Below are positions 15,003 through 22,198 of a DNA stretch of 23,979 bases, one piece after another (positions within the stretch are counted from its first letter, which is position 1; each line of letters opens with the position of its first letter). The notes beneath the pieces were generated by a model. It did not search any database. It saw nothing but the letters and a program-made list of their open reading frames with translations, and had not been told where the DNA came from. A program made the position numbers and the translations under genes. This DNA is from JAEUNJ01 sp052035955 (lineage in GTDB: Bacteria; Pseudomonadota; Gammaproteobacteria; Burkholderiales; Rhodocyclaceae): NCBI GenBank assembly GCA_052035955.1, contig JBPOHD010000105.1, positions 1 through 23,979 of the forward strand, in the 5' to 3' direction.

Positions 15003-17648
15003 TCATCGAGCGGCGCCTGTGACGGCTTCCCGGCCGTGGGCACGCCTCGCCCATTTGATGCCCTCGAACCACAGGACGCCGAGCAGGCCCAGCGCGCAGG
15101 CTGCGGCAAGCTCGAGGGGCGGCAGGGGGGCAAAGCGCAGCACACCCGTGGCCCAGGGCAGGTAGAGGGCCGACAGCAGCAGGGCGCAGGCCAGGCCCAT
15201 GACGATCCAGAGGGTGCCGTTCGGCGTGCGCAGCGAGGCCCAGAGCGACTTCGTCGACGACCGGTTGGAGAGGATGAGGGCCAGGTTTCCCGTCACCAGT
15301 GTCGCGAACGCGAAGGCGCGTGCCTCCGCCTCCGGCAGGCGCGATGTCGTCCAGGCGAATGCGGCCATCACCATGGTGAGCACGCCGAGACCCTGCAGCA
15401 GGGCCAGCCAGAGCGTGGCGCCGCCGAAGAGCGGGGCCGCGGCGTCGCGGGGCGGGCGTTCCATGAGGTCGCTTTCGGCGGGCTCGTTCTCGAAGGCGAC
15501 CGAGCAGGCCGGATCGATGATCAGTTCGAGCAGGGCGATGTGCATCGGGTAGAGCAGGGCGGGCCAGCCGAACAAGACGGGCAGCAGGGCCATGCCGGCG
15601 ATTGGCACGTGCACCGCCAGGATGTAGGACATGGCCTTGCGCAGGTTGTCGAAGATGCGCCGCCCCAGCCGGATCGCCCGCACGATGGCGGCGAAATCGT
15701 CTTCGACCAGGACCAGCGAGGCCGATTCGCGCGCCACGTCGGTGCCGCGCCCGCCCATGGCGATGCCGACGTGGGCGGCGCGCAGGGCCGGGGCATCGTT
15801 CACCCCGTCGCCGGTCATGGCGACGATGTCGCCGCGGGCCTTCAGGGCCTGCACGATGCGAAGCTTCTGCTCCGGCGCGATGCGGGCGCAGACGCTGACG
15901 GTGGCCAGGCGCTCGCGCAGGGCCGCGTCGGTGATGGTGCCGATCTCGTCGCCCGACAAGACTTCCGCTGCGCCGGCCGCCAGCCCCGCCTGCCGGGCGA
16001 TCGCCCTGGCCGTGGCCGGATAGTCGCCGGTGATCATCACCACGCGAATGCCGGCCGCATGGCACTCGGCGATGGCCGCCGGCACCTGCGGGCGGATCGG
16101 GTCGGCCAGGCCGAGCAGGCCGATGAACTGGAAATTGAAGTCGTGTTCGGTGGACGGCCAGTCCTGGCCGTCGAAGGCGCCACGGGCGACGGCCAGCACG
16201 CGCAGACCGGCGGCGGCCAGTTCGTCGGCGACGGCGACCGCGCCGGCCTTCGCTTCCGCGTCCAGGTGGCAGAGGTCCATGACCGCCTCGGGCGCGCCCT
16301 TGGCGGCCACCATCTGGGTGCTGCCCGCCGAGGCCGCCCAGACATGCGACATGGCCCGCAGTGCCGGGCTGAGCCCATAGGCCTTGACCAGGCGCCAGTC
16401 CCGGTGCACATGCTCCGAATCGGCCAGGAAGCGCTCGCCGAGTTCGTGGAACGCCTTCTCCATCGGGTCGAAGGGGGCGACGACGCTGGCCAGGATCGAA
16501 TATTCCAGGAGGACGTGGAATGCCTCCGGCAAGGGCTGGCCGGCCAGCGAGTCCAGGGCCAGGCGATCGGCGAGCCCGACGCCGCCGGCGGCCAGGTGCG
16601 TCACCGTCATGCGGTTACCGGTCAGGGTCCCGGTCTTGTCGCTGCACAACACCGTGGTGGCGCCCAGGGTCTCGATAGCGTTGATGCGCCTCGTGAGCAC
16701 GCCTTCCTTGGCCAACCGACGCGCACCGAGGGCCGGGAAGACGGTCAGCACCACCGGATACTCTTCCGGGAGCATCGCCATCGCCAGGGCGATGCCGGCG
16801 AGCAGGGCCTGCAGCCAGTCTCCGCGCAACAGGCCATGCACCAGCACGAGCGCGAGGCTCAGCGCCAGGGCCAGCAAGGCCAGGTTGCGCACCAGCTTGG
16901 CCGTCTGCTTCTGCAGCGGTGACGTCTCGCCCTGTACGGTGCCCAGGGCGGCACCGATGCGTCCGATCTCGCTGCCGGCGCCGGTGGCCGTGACGCGCGC
17001 CAGCGCCTGGCCCTGCACGATCAGCGTGCCGGCGTAGACGCGGGGCAGGTCGTCGCCGCCGGGGCGGACCCGGGCGGCGTCGGCCGTGGCCGCGCCGGGG
17101 CGCAACTCGGCAGGCAGCGCCACCCGCTTGCCCACCGGCACCGCCTCGCCGGTCAGCAGCGATTCATCGGCGCGCAGTTCGCTTGCCGACACCAGCAAGG
17201 CATCGGCGGCAACCCGATCGCCCTCGCTCAGGCGCAGCAGGTCGCCGCGCACCACGTCGCGGCCGGCAATACGCTGCGGCAGGCCGTCGCGGACGACCAG
17301 GGCGCGCGGGCTGGTCAGGTCGCGCAGCGCTTCGATCGCGCGTTCCGTCTTGCCTTCCTGGTAAAGGGTCAGGGCGAGGGTCACCACGACGAAGCCGGAC
17401 AGCGTCAGGCCTTCCTGCAGGTCACCGAAGACCAGGTAGAGGCTTGCGGCGGCCAGCAGGAGCAGGAACATCGGCTCGCGCACCGTGTCCGCGGCGATCG
17501 AGAACAGGCTGCGGCGGTGGCCGCCAGGCAGGGCATTGGGGCCGTCGGCAGCCAGGCGCTCGGCGGCCTGGGCGGTGGAGAGGCCGGATCGGTCGCCGTC
17601 CGCGACGGCGGTCGATTCGCCGTCGACCGGGGCAGTGGCGGTTGGCAT
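15003..17648 (-). CDS. Cation-translocating P-type ATPase (P2/IIA-like)
   Basis: This is an 881-residue ATPase with an N-terminal cation-ATPase domain (LSTAQAAERLAADGPNALP), two early membrane helices and an actuator domain with TGEA at 166-169, where most relatives have TGES. TM4 carries PEEYP (294-298). The phosphorylation site is Asp337 in SDKTGTLTGN, the nucleotide domain has KGAPE, and the hinge motifs are MITGDYPATA and TGDGVNDAPAL (Asp614). About six C-terminal helices include LELIIDPACSVAFENEP. The sequence fits P2-type pumps (calcium, magnesium or similar), but the ion cannot be fixed. The gene begins 16 nt after the DUF1003 gene stop and has no strong ribosome site of its own, so it is translated as part of that operon. 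Confidence 0.92.
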   Translation of the reverse strand: MPTATAPVDGESTAVADGDRSGLSTAQAAERLAADGPNALPGGHRRSLFSIAADTVREPMFLLLLAAASLYLVFGDLQEGLTLSGFVVVTLALTLYQEGKTERAIEALRDLTSPRALVVRDGLPQRIAGRDVVRGDLLRLSEGDRVAADALLVSASELRADESLLTGEAVPVGKRVALPAELRPGAATADAARVRPGGDDLPRVYAGTLIVQGQALARVTATGAGSEIGRIGAALGTVQGETSPLQKQTAKLVRNLALLALALSLALVLVHGLLRGDWLQALLAGIALAMAMLPEEYPVVLTVFPALGARRLAKEGVLTRRINAIETLGATTVLCSDKTGTLTGNRMTVTHLAAGGVGLADRLALDSLAGQPLPEAFHVLLEYSILASVVAPFDPMEKAFHELGERFLADSEHVHRDWRLVKAYGLSPALRAMSHVWAASAGSTQMVAAKGAPEAVMDLCHLDAEAKAGAVAVADELAAAGLRVLAVARGAFDGQDWPSTEHDFNFQFIGLLGLADPIRPQVPAAIAECHAAGIRVVMITGDYPATARAIARQAGLAAGAAEVLSGDEIGTITDAALRERLATVSVCARIAPEQKLRIVQALKARGDIVAMTGDGVNDAPALRAAHVGIAMGGRGTDVARESASLVLVEDDFAAIVRAIRLGRRIFDNLRKAMSYILAVHVPIAGMALLPVLFGWPALLYPMHIALLELIIDPACSVAFENEPAESDLMERPPRDAAAPLFGGATLWLALLQGLGVLTMVMAAFAWTTSRLPEAEARAFAFATLVTGNLALILSNRSSTKSLWASLRTPNGTLWIVMGLACALLLSALYLPWATGVLRFAPLPPLELAAACALGLLGVLWFEGIKWARRAHGREAVTGAAR

Positions 17649-17664
17649 CGCGGGCGGGGGCGGT

Positions 17665-18279
17665 CTAGGGCAAGGGCGACGTTTCCGCAGGCGGAGTTCC
17701 GTCGGCCGCCGCCGGCGCCTCGGCCTGGTGACGCTCGTCGAGGGCGGCGAGCACCAGGTCCGGGCTCATGGACTGCTTCATCGCGATCGCGTCGGAGTCA
17801 TGACGGTCGGCGACATTGGGCAGGTCGTGGCGCAATTCCTCCAGCATGTCGATGAGCTTGGCGACCTTCTGCTCGGTCAGCAGGTTCACTTTCAGGTCCA
17901 GATGGGCGCGCTGTTCCTCGAGCTTGGCGAGCCGGTTCTGTTTCGCCAGTACGACGTTCGCCGTCAGCAGGGCGCTGAGGCCGACCAGACCCTGCAGCCA
18001 TAGATAGGGTGGCGGATCGAACTGGGCGATGCCGGATTTCGCCAGGAACGCGTTGGCCATCGTCCAGGCGGCCACGAACACCAGAATGCCGCCGAGAAAA
18101 AGGGGCCGCCCGACGAAGATGCTGATGCGTTCGATGAGCCGCTGGGAAGAACCGACCTTCTGCTCTTCCCGCGTATAGAAATCCAGTACCGCCGCGATGT
18201 TCTGGTCGGTCTTGCCGCCCTCGCCCGCGGCCAGGGTGTCGCCGGCAGGCGGCATGCTATCGATTCGTGATGCGGACAT
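17665..18279 (-). CDS. DUF1003 family membrane protein
   Basis: The protein has 204 residues. After a polar N-terminus comes a DUF1003-type core (about 30-165): NIAAVLDFYTREEQKVGSSQ, RISIFVGRPLFLGG, a first helix near 58-80, PPPYLWLQGLVGLSALLTAN with a second helix near 92-112, then a cytoplasmic helical part (QNRLAKLEEQRAHLDLKVNLL, EQKVAKLIDMLEELR). Function of the family is unknown; it is often found next to cation transporters. Its start overlaps the preceding small gene by 23 nt, and the P-type ATPase follows after 16 nt, so the three form one operon. Confidence 0.88.
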   Translation of the reverse strand: MSASRIDSMPPAGDTLAAGEGGKTDQNIAAVLDFYTREEQKVGSSQRLIERISIFVGRPLFLGGILVFVAAWTMANAFLAKSGIAQFDPPPYLWLQGLVGLSALLTANVVLAKQNRLAKLEEQRAHLDLKVNLLTEQKVAKLIDMLEELRHDLPNVADRHDSDAIAMKQSMSPDLVLAALDERHQAEAPAAADGTPPAETSPLP

Positions 18280-18484
18280 TCCCTATCGAGCGGTGGTAGG
18301 CAGGCAGGCCGTTGGCCCTCACGAAAATGGCCTTGGCGGCTTCTCCGAAGGCGGTGAGGCCGGGCAGGGCGGTAGGCGGCTGGCCGCGGTCGGAGGTCGG
18401 ATTTGCCGTCGGCGCGGCGATGGTCCTGTCCTTGCCTTCGCGCTTGCCGGCCGGCAGGTGCAATGTGTGTTGCGATGTCTTCAT
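18257..18484 (-). CDS. Small hypothetical protein leading the DUF1003/P-type ATPase operon
   Basis: The predicted protein has 75 residues, is basic and Pro/Ala-rich in the middle (TIAAPTANPTSDRGQPPTAL), with a more ordered end (LTAFGEAAKAIFVRANGLP). It has no signal peptide or membrane segment. I do not recognise a family. It is kept because GAGGAG stands seven bases before the ATG at 18484, because a promoter (18562-18604) points at it, and because its stop overlaps the DUF1003 start, as in coupled genes. A second ATG at 18490 is too close to the ribosome site. Confidence 0.55.
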   Translation of the reverse strand: MKTSQHTLHLPAGKREGKDRTIAAPTANPTSDRGQPPTALPGLTAFGEAAKAIFVRANGLPAYHRSIGNVRITNR

Positions 18485-18561
18485 GGTCATACTCCTCGGG
18501 ATTCGATTGCCGTCGGGCGATTTCGGCGGTGAAGTCGCCACCCACGGGAACGCCTGACCTC

Positions 18562-18604
18562 AGGATGCAGGCATTGCCGCACGGGCACCGTTCGCCAGCG
18601 CACG
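18562..18604 (-). promoter_or_regulatory. Class II Crp/Fnr-type promoter of the small protein/DUF1003/P-type ATPase operon
   Basis: Read on the minus strand, the dyad CGTGCG-CTGG-CGAACG (18589-18604) is followed by GTG. The -10 hexamer CATCCT (18562-18567) is at the standard offset. The predicted start is about 18555, with a leader of about 70 nt. It overlaps the 18-bp inverted repeat at 18593-18610. Confidence 0.5.
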
Positions 18605-18610
18605 CTGGCG
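18593..18610. repeat. Near-perfect 18-bp palindrome in the divergent promoter region
   Basis: Arms CGCCAGCG and CGCTGGCG flank a 2-nt centre (CA). It overlaps the upstream side of the activator dyad for the minus-strand operon, so a second regulator bound here could compete with the activator. The remaining part of the 328-nt gap 18485-18812 holds two divergent promoters and no gene. Confidence 0.45.
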
Positions 18611-18681
18611 ACGACATTCCCCGCACTCGATGGCGGCCGTCCCGGGCCGGCGGCCTCCCGGGTGCCGCAGGGAGCCTCGAA

Positions 18682-18724
18682 TGTACGCGGTCGCACAGAC
18701 GGGGCGGCGGCATCGGACTAGCCT
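18682..18724 (+). promoter_or_regulatory. Class II Crp/Fnr-type promoter of the coiled-coil gene
   Basis: The dyad TGTACG-CGGT-CGCACA (18682-18697) is followed by GAC. The -10 hexamer TAGCCT (18719-18724) is at the standard offset. The predicted start is about 18731, with a leader of about 82 nt. Confidence 0.65.
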
Positions 18725-18812
18725 GGGTTGGGTTCGATGGTGCTCCGGTCCGGACGCTTCGGTACCGATGATCGCCAGCCCGACGTGATTCCAACCGCAA
18801 GGAGCCAATACC

Positions 18813-19097
18813 ATGTCCGCAAGAGATGTCTATGTCGAAAAGATGAAGATGCAGCTCGACGAGCTGAATGCCAAGATGAACGTGTTGGAGGCCAAGGCGA
18901 AGGAGGCGAAGGCGGACGCGCGCGAGAAGTACAAGGAGGAAATGAGCAAGCTGCGCGCGCAATCGGAACTCGCGGTCGCCAAGCTGGACGAGATGCGCGT
19001 GGCGGGCGAGGATTCCTGGGAGCGCATGGTCGCCGAGATGGAGAAGATCCGCGACGCCTGGATCCATTCCTTCCACTATTTCAAGTCGCAGGTCTGA
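18813..19097 (+). CDS. Small cytoplasmic coiled-coil protein
   Basis: The protein has 94 residues and is nearly all helix: heptad-like MKMQLDELNAKMNVLEAKAK, KEAKADAREKYKEEMSKLRA, and a conserved-looking end EDSWERMVAEMEKIRDAWIHSFHYFKSQV. The charge pattern and heptads predict a coiled coil from about 5 to 80. It has no signal peptide or cysteine. Similar short coiled-coil proteins are common in Proteobacteria; no function is established. AAGGAG precedes the start, and it is a single-gene unit between the promoter at 18682 and the terminator at 19119. Confidence 0.85.
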   Translation: MSARDVYVEKMKMQLDELNAKMNVLEAKAKEAKADAREKYKEEMSKLRAQSELAVAKLDEMRVAGEDSWERMVAEMEKIRDAWIHSFHYFKSQV

Positions 19098-19118
19098 GCA
19101 GATCGAGGCCGCATGGGA

Positions 19119-19151
19119 GCGGGGCGGGCGTCTGCCCGCCCCGCCTTTTTT
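19119..19151 (+). terminator. Rho-independent terminator after the coiled-coil gene
   Basis: A perfect 11-bp GC stem (GCGGGGCGGGC and its complement) around a GTCT loop is followed by six T. It separates the coiled-coil gene from the promoter of the Crp/Fnr gene. Confidence 0.95.
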
Positions 19152-19177
19152 CGCCGGCCGCGCAGGGGGCCGCCGTC

Positions 19178-19221
19178 TGTGCGTTGTCGAACAGACAACG
19201 GCCGCACTTCGGCGCGAGACT
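19178..19221 (+). promoter_or_regulatory. Crp/Fnr-type promoter of the Crp/Fnr regulator gene (autoregulation)
   Basis: The dyad TGTGCG-TTGT-CGAACA (19178-19193) is one of the two best left halves of the set and extends outward to GTCTGT/ACAGAC (19175-19196). The likely -10 hexamer GAGACT (19216-19221) starts 31 nt from the centre, as at 10097-10140. A TAACGC hexamer further down is an alternative. The predicted leader is about 122 nt. Confidence 0.6.
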
Positions 19222-19350
19222 AACGCATGCCCGTCGCTTAAGCCGCCTTCTCTCCTAGGGCGCCATTGGCGGGTCTGGGTCCTCGGACGACGCTCAGGTC
19301 CGGGGGCCCGGTTTTCTTGAGCCGCAGCGCCCCACTTTGGGAGATTGCGC

Positions 19351-20163
19351 ATGATCAGCCCCCATTTCCCGCGCCAGAATCACCTCCTTGCCGTCCTGCC
19401 CGAGGAAGACCTCGGGCGCCTGTCGAACGCGCTGGAACTGGTTCCGATGCCCCTCGGCCACGTGATCTACGAATCGGGCAGTGAATTGCGCCATGTCTAC
19501 TTTCCCACCACGGCCATCGTTTCCCTGCTCTACGTCATGATCGACGGAGCCTCGGCGGAGATCGCCGTCGTCGGCAACGATGGGCTGATCGGCGTCGCCC
19601 TGTTCATGGGCGGTGAGACCATGCCCAACCGGGCCGTCGTGCAGAGCGCCGGCTTTGCCTACCGCATCAGGGGACAATTGCTCAAGCAGGAGTTCAACCG
19701 CTCCGGCGAACTGCAGCACCTGCTGCTCCGCTATACCCAGGCCCTGCTGACCCAGATGGCCCAGACGGCGGTGTGCAACCGCCATCATTCCCTCGACCAG
19801 CAGCTTTGCCGCTGGCTCCTGCTCAGCCTGGACCGACTGACCACCAATGAACTGGTCATGACCCAGGAACTGATCGCCAACATGCTCGGTGTTCGCCGCG
19901 AGACGGTCACCGAGGCGGCCGGAAACCTGCAGAAGGCCGGCCTGATCGACTACACCCGCGGCCGCATCAGCGTGCTCGACCGTGCCGGCCTGGAGGCGCG
20001 CACCTGCGAGTGCTATTCGGTGGTCAGGAAGGAATGCGATCGCCTGCTTCCCGAGGGCATTCCGCTGCGCGCTGCGAACGGGGGCGGCGCCCTGCTCCGA
20101 GGCCCTGGCGGCGGCGCTGCCACGCCGCAACCTCAGATGTCTCCCGGGGCGTCCGCCGGGTGA
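19351..20163 (+). CDS. Crp/Fnr family transcription regulator
   Basis: The protein has 270 residues. A cyclic-nucleotide-binding-type beta roll spans about 10-115 (MPLGHVIYESGSELRHVYFP, SAEIAVVGNDGLIGVALFMGG), then a dimerisation helix and a winged helix-turn-helix at about 165-210. Its recognition helix contains Arg183-Glu184-Thr185-Val186-Thr187-Glu188. In E. coli CRP the matching residues are Arg180, Glu181, Thr182, Val183, Gly184, Arg185; Arg180 and Glu181 read the TGTG core. The FNR-type iron-sulfur cysteines are absent from the N-terminus, so oxygen sensing through a cluster is unlikely; the ligand is unknown. The C-terminal 30 residues are a Gly/Pro-rich extension. The start at 19351 follows GGGAG; a TTG six bases earlier is less likely. 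I infer that it controls the dyad promoters of this window, including its own. Confidence 0.93.
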   Translation: MISPHFPRQNHLLAVLPEEDLGRLSNALELVPMPLGHVIYESGSELRHVYFPTTAIVSLLYVMIDGASAEIAVVGNDGLIGVALFMGGETMPNRAVVQSAGFAYRIRGQLLKQEFNRSGELQHLLLRYTQALLTQMAQTAVCNRHHSLDQQLCRWLLLSLDRLTTNELVMTQELIANMLGVRRETVTEAAGNLQKAGLIDYTRGRISVLDRAGLEARTCECYSVVRKECDRLLPEGIPLRAANGGGALLRGPGGGAATPQPQMSPGASAG

Positions 20164-20198
20164 TTCCGGCCGCTCGGCGCGCCGGCATGCCAGTGCAT

Positions 20199-20241
20199 TG
20201 TGGGTCATCGAACCGAGCCGCCTGGCCCGGCTTGCGACAAT
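20199..20241 (+). promoter_or_regulatory. Class II Crp/Fnr-type promoter left in front of the alcohol dehydrogenase remnant
   Basis: The dyad TGTGGG-TCAT-CGAACC (20199-20214) is followed by GAG. The -10 hexamer GACAAT (20236-20241) is at the standard offset. The predicted start is about 20248. With the dehydrogenase gone, this promoter may now serve the antiporter gene at 20534. Confidence 0.55.
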
Positions 20242-20282
20242 CCCCCGTCTGTCGAACCTCCCGCCGGAATGCGGCGGATTTG

Positions 20283-20441
20283 TTCGCCGCCCTCGAACTG
20301 CTCAACATGGTCGGCTCGAAAAGGATGAACCCTGGCTCCCTCATCACGCACCACGTCAAGCTCGACGACATCCTCGCCGCCTACCACACCTTCGCCCACG
20401 CTGCCGACACGCGCGCCCTGAAGGTCATCGTCGAGGCATGA
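20283..20441 (+). pseudogene. C-terminal remnant of a zinc-type alcohol dehydrogenase
   Basis: The last 52 codons before the TGA at 20439 read FAALELLNMVGSKRMNPGSL and ITHHVKLDDILAAYHTFAHA, then ADTRALKVIVEA. This closely resembles the C-terminus of medium-chain zinc-dependent alcohol dehydrogenases (xLITHxFxLDDIxxAYxTF, ending ALKVIxxA). The catalytic and NAD-binding parts, about 300 residues, are missing. No start codon with a ribosome site fits this frame. A promoter survives just upstream (20199-20241), which suggests an internal deletion that joined promoter and gene end. The rest of 20164-20533 shows nothing else. Confidence 0.65.
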
Positions 20442-20533
20442 GGACCGGGCCTTCGGCCGCGGACGGGCGGGCGGGCGGCTTGCCGCGGGCGGCCGTCGCC
20501 GCCCGCCGGTTCGGCTGAACTGCCGGGGCCGCC

Positions 20534-22159
20534 GTGGAAGCCATCGGCATCGTCCTCGTCTCGCTGCTGGCCGTGGTGGTGAGCGGGTTTGCCGCCCGCG
20601 CGACGCATCTGCCCTTGCCGCTGGTGCAGATCGCCCTTGGCGCCGCCATCTACCGCTCGGACCTGCGCTCGGTCATCCTCGAACCCGACCTGTTCTTCCT
20701 GTTGTTCCTGCCGCCGCTGCTTTTTCTGGACGGCTGGCGCATGCCCAAGGACGCCCTGAGGCGCGACGCCTGGCCCATCCTCAGGATGGCGCTGGGCCTG
20801 GTGGTCTTCACCGTCCTCGGCATGGGCCTCTTCCTCCATTGGCTCTTTCCGGCCATGCCCCTGGCCGTCGCGTTCGCCCTGGCGGCGGTGATCTCGCCGA
20901 CGGACCCGGTGGCCGTCTCGGCCATTGCCGCCGATACCCCCATGCCCCGCCGGCTGGCCCATATCCTGAGCGGCGAGGCCCTGCTCAACGACGCCACCGG
21001 CCTCGTCTGCATGCGCTTCGCGGTGGCGGCGGCCCTGACCGGGAGCTTTTCGCTCACCGGGGCGCTCCTCTCCTTCCTGTGGGTGGCGACCGGGGGCCTG
21101 GCCATCGGCGCCGCCGTCACCTGGTCGGTGGCGTGGATCGCCTCGCGGGCGGCGGCCCGCTTCGGCGAAGACGGCGGTGCCCAGATCCTCATCACCTTGC
21201 TGATTCCCTTCGGCGTCTACCTGTTGGCCGAGCGGGCGCACTGCTCGGGCATCCTCGCCACCGTGGCGGCGGGCGTGACCATGAGCTTCACCGATGTCTG
21301 GCAATGGCGCGCCGTCACCCGCCTGCGCCGCACGGCGGTCTGGGACATGGTGCAGTTCGCCGCCAACGGCAGCGTCTTCGTCCTCCTCGGCGAACAGATA
21401 CCGGCCCTCGTCGCCTCCACGGCGGAGACGGCGCGCAGCACGCCCCACGCGGAACCCTGGTGGCTGGCCGTCTACGTGACGATCATCGTCGCCGCCCTGG
21501 TGGCGTTGCGCTTTGCCTGGGTCTGGGTTTCGATCCGGGTCAGCGTGCGCGGGGCGCGCCGGCGGGGCAACAAAGGAGACGCCGCCGGATGGCGACTGGT
21601 GATGGTCATGTCCGTCGCCGGCGTGCGCGGTACCGTCACCCTCGCCGGCGTGCTCGGCCTGCCGCTGGTCATGGGCGACGGGACCCCGTTTCCGGCGCGG
21701 GACCTGGCCATCGGCCTGGCGGCCGGTGTCATCGTCGTGTCGCTGCTCCTGGCAGCGGTGGCGCTGCCACGCATGCTGCGCGGGCTGGAATTTCCTTCCG
21801 AACCGTCACGCCAGGCCGCCGAAGACCGCTTGCGCGTGGCAGCGGCGGAAGCCGCCATCGTCGCGGTCGAAGTGGCCTGGCGGGAACTGGCCGCCGGTCG
21901 TGGCGACGCCTGCCGCCACGCCGATGCGGCGACGAAGGTCGTCCTGCTCTATCGGCAGCGCATCGAGGAATGGAGCGACCAGCCGGTCACGCTGCCGTGC
22001 GCCGACGATGACGACATCGAGCGCCGGCTCCTGCTCGCAGGCTTGCGCGCCGAGCGCCGCGAAATCGTCCGGAACGGGTCGGGACACGGCATCGACGACC
22101 TGGCGCTGCGCCGCATGGTGAGGGACATCGACCACCAGGAAGCGCGCTTCTCCAGCTGA
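20534..22159 (+). CDS. CPA1-family Na+/H+ antiporter (NhaP/YjcE-like)
   Basis: This is a 541-residue membrane protein with about 12 helices in the first 415 residues and a cytoplasmic tail of about 125. Ion-site motifs are SPTDPVAVSA with Asp124 and SGEALLNDATGL with Glu148, Asn152 and Asp153; ARG-type GVRGTVTLAGVLGLP follows near 360. These are the hallmarks of CPA1 sodium(or potassium)/proton exchangers, which export cations and manage cytoplasmic pH. The tail (EDRLRVAAAEAAIVAVEVAW onward) resembles that of YjcE-type members. The start is GTG at 20534. It lies 92 nt after the dehydrogenase remnant, whose promoter it may use. Confidence 0.93.
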   Translation: MEAIGIVLVSLLAVVVSGFAARATHLPLPLVQIALGAAIYRSDLRSVILEPDLFFLLFLPPLLFLDGWRMPKDALRRDAWPILRMALGLVVFTVLGMGLFLHWLFPAMPLAVAFALAAVISPTDPVAVSAIAADTPMPRRLAHILSGEALLNDATGLVCMRFAVAAALTGSFSLTGALLSFLWVATGGLAIGAAVTWSVAWIASRAAARFGEDGGAQILITLLIPFGVYLLAERAHCSGILATVAAGVTMSFTDVWQWRAVTRLRRTAVWDMVQFAANGSVFVLLGEQIPALVASTAETARSTPHAEPWWLAVYVTIIVAALVALRFAWVWVSIRVSVRGARRRGNKGDAAGWRLVMVMSVAGVRGTVTLAGVLGLPLVMGDGTPFPARDLAIGLAAGVIVVSLLLAAVALPRMLRGLEFPSEPSRQAAEDRLRVAAAEAAIVAVEVAWRELAAGRGDACRHADAATKVVLLYRQRIEEWSDQPVTLPCADDDDIERRLLLAGLRAERREIVRNGSGHGIDDLALRRMVRDIDHQEARFSS

Positions 22160-22172
22160 TCCGAACGCGCGC

Positions 22173-22198
22173 GGCGGCGGCCGCCGCCTCAGGCGGCG
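22173..22198. repeat. Overlapping palindromes between convergent genes
   Basis: GGCGGCGGCCGCCGCC (22173-22188) is a perfect palindrome. It overlaps a second inverted repeat, CGCCGCCT-C-AGGCGGCG (22182-22198), that covers the reductase stop codon. They fill the 29-nt space between the antiporter and the FMN reductase and could act as a shared terminator, although no T run follows. Confidence 0.45.

Noticed and set aside
14979..16922. A 647-codon plus-strand open frame.
   Set aside because: It is antisense to the P-type ATPase, which has every catalytic motif. The plus-strand product is a low-complexity Gly/Gln/His/Arg string.
20010..20441. An intact 143-residue gene overlapping the Crp/Fnr 3-prime end.
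   Set aside because: Only the last 52 codons resemble a known family (alcohol dehydrogenase C-terminus). The upstream part of the frame is inside the Crp/Fnr gene in another frame.
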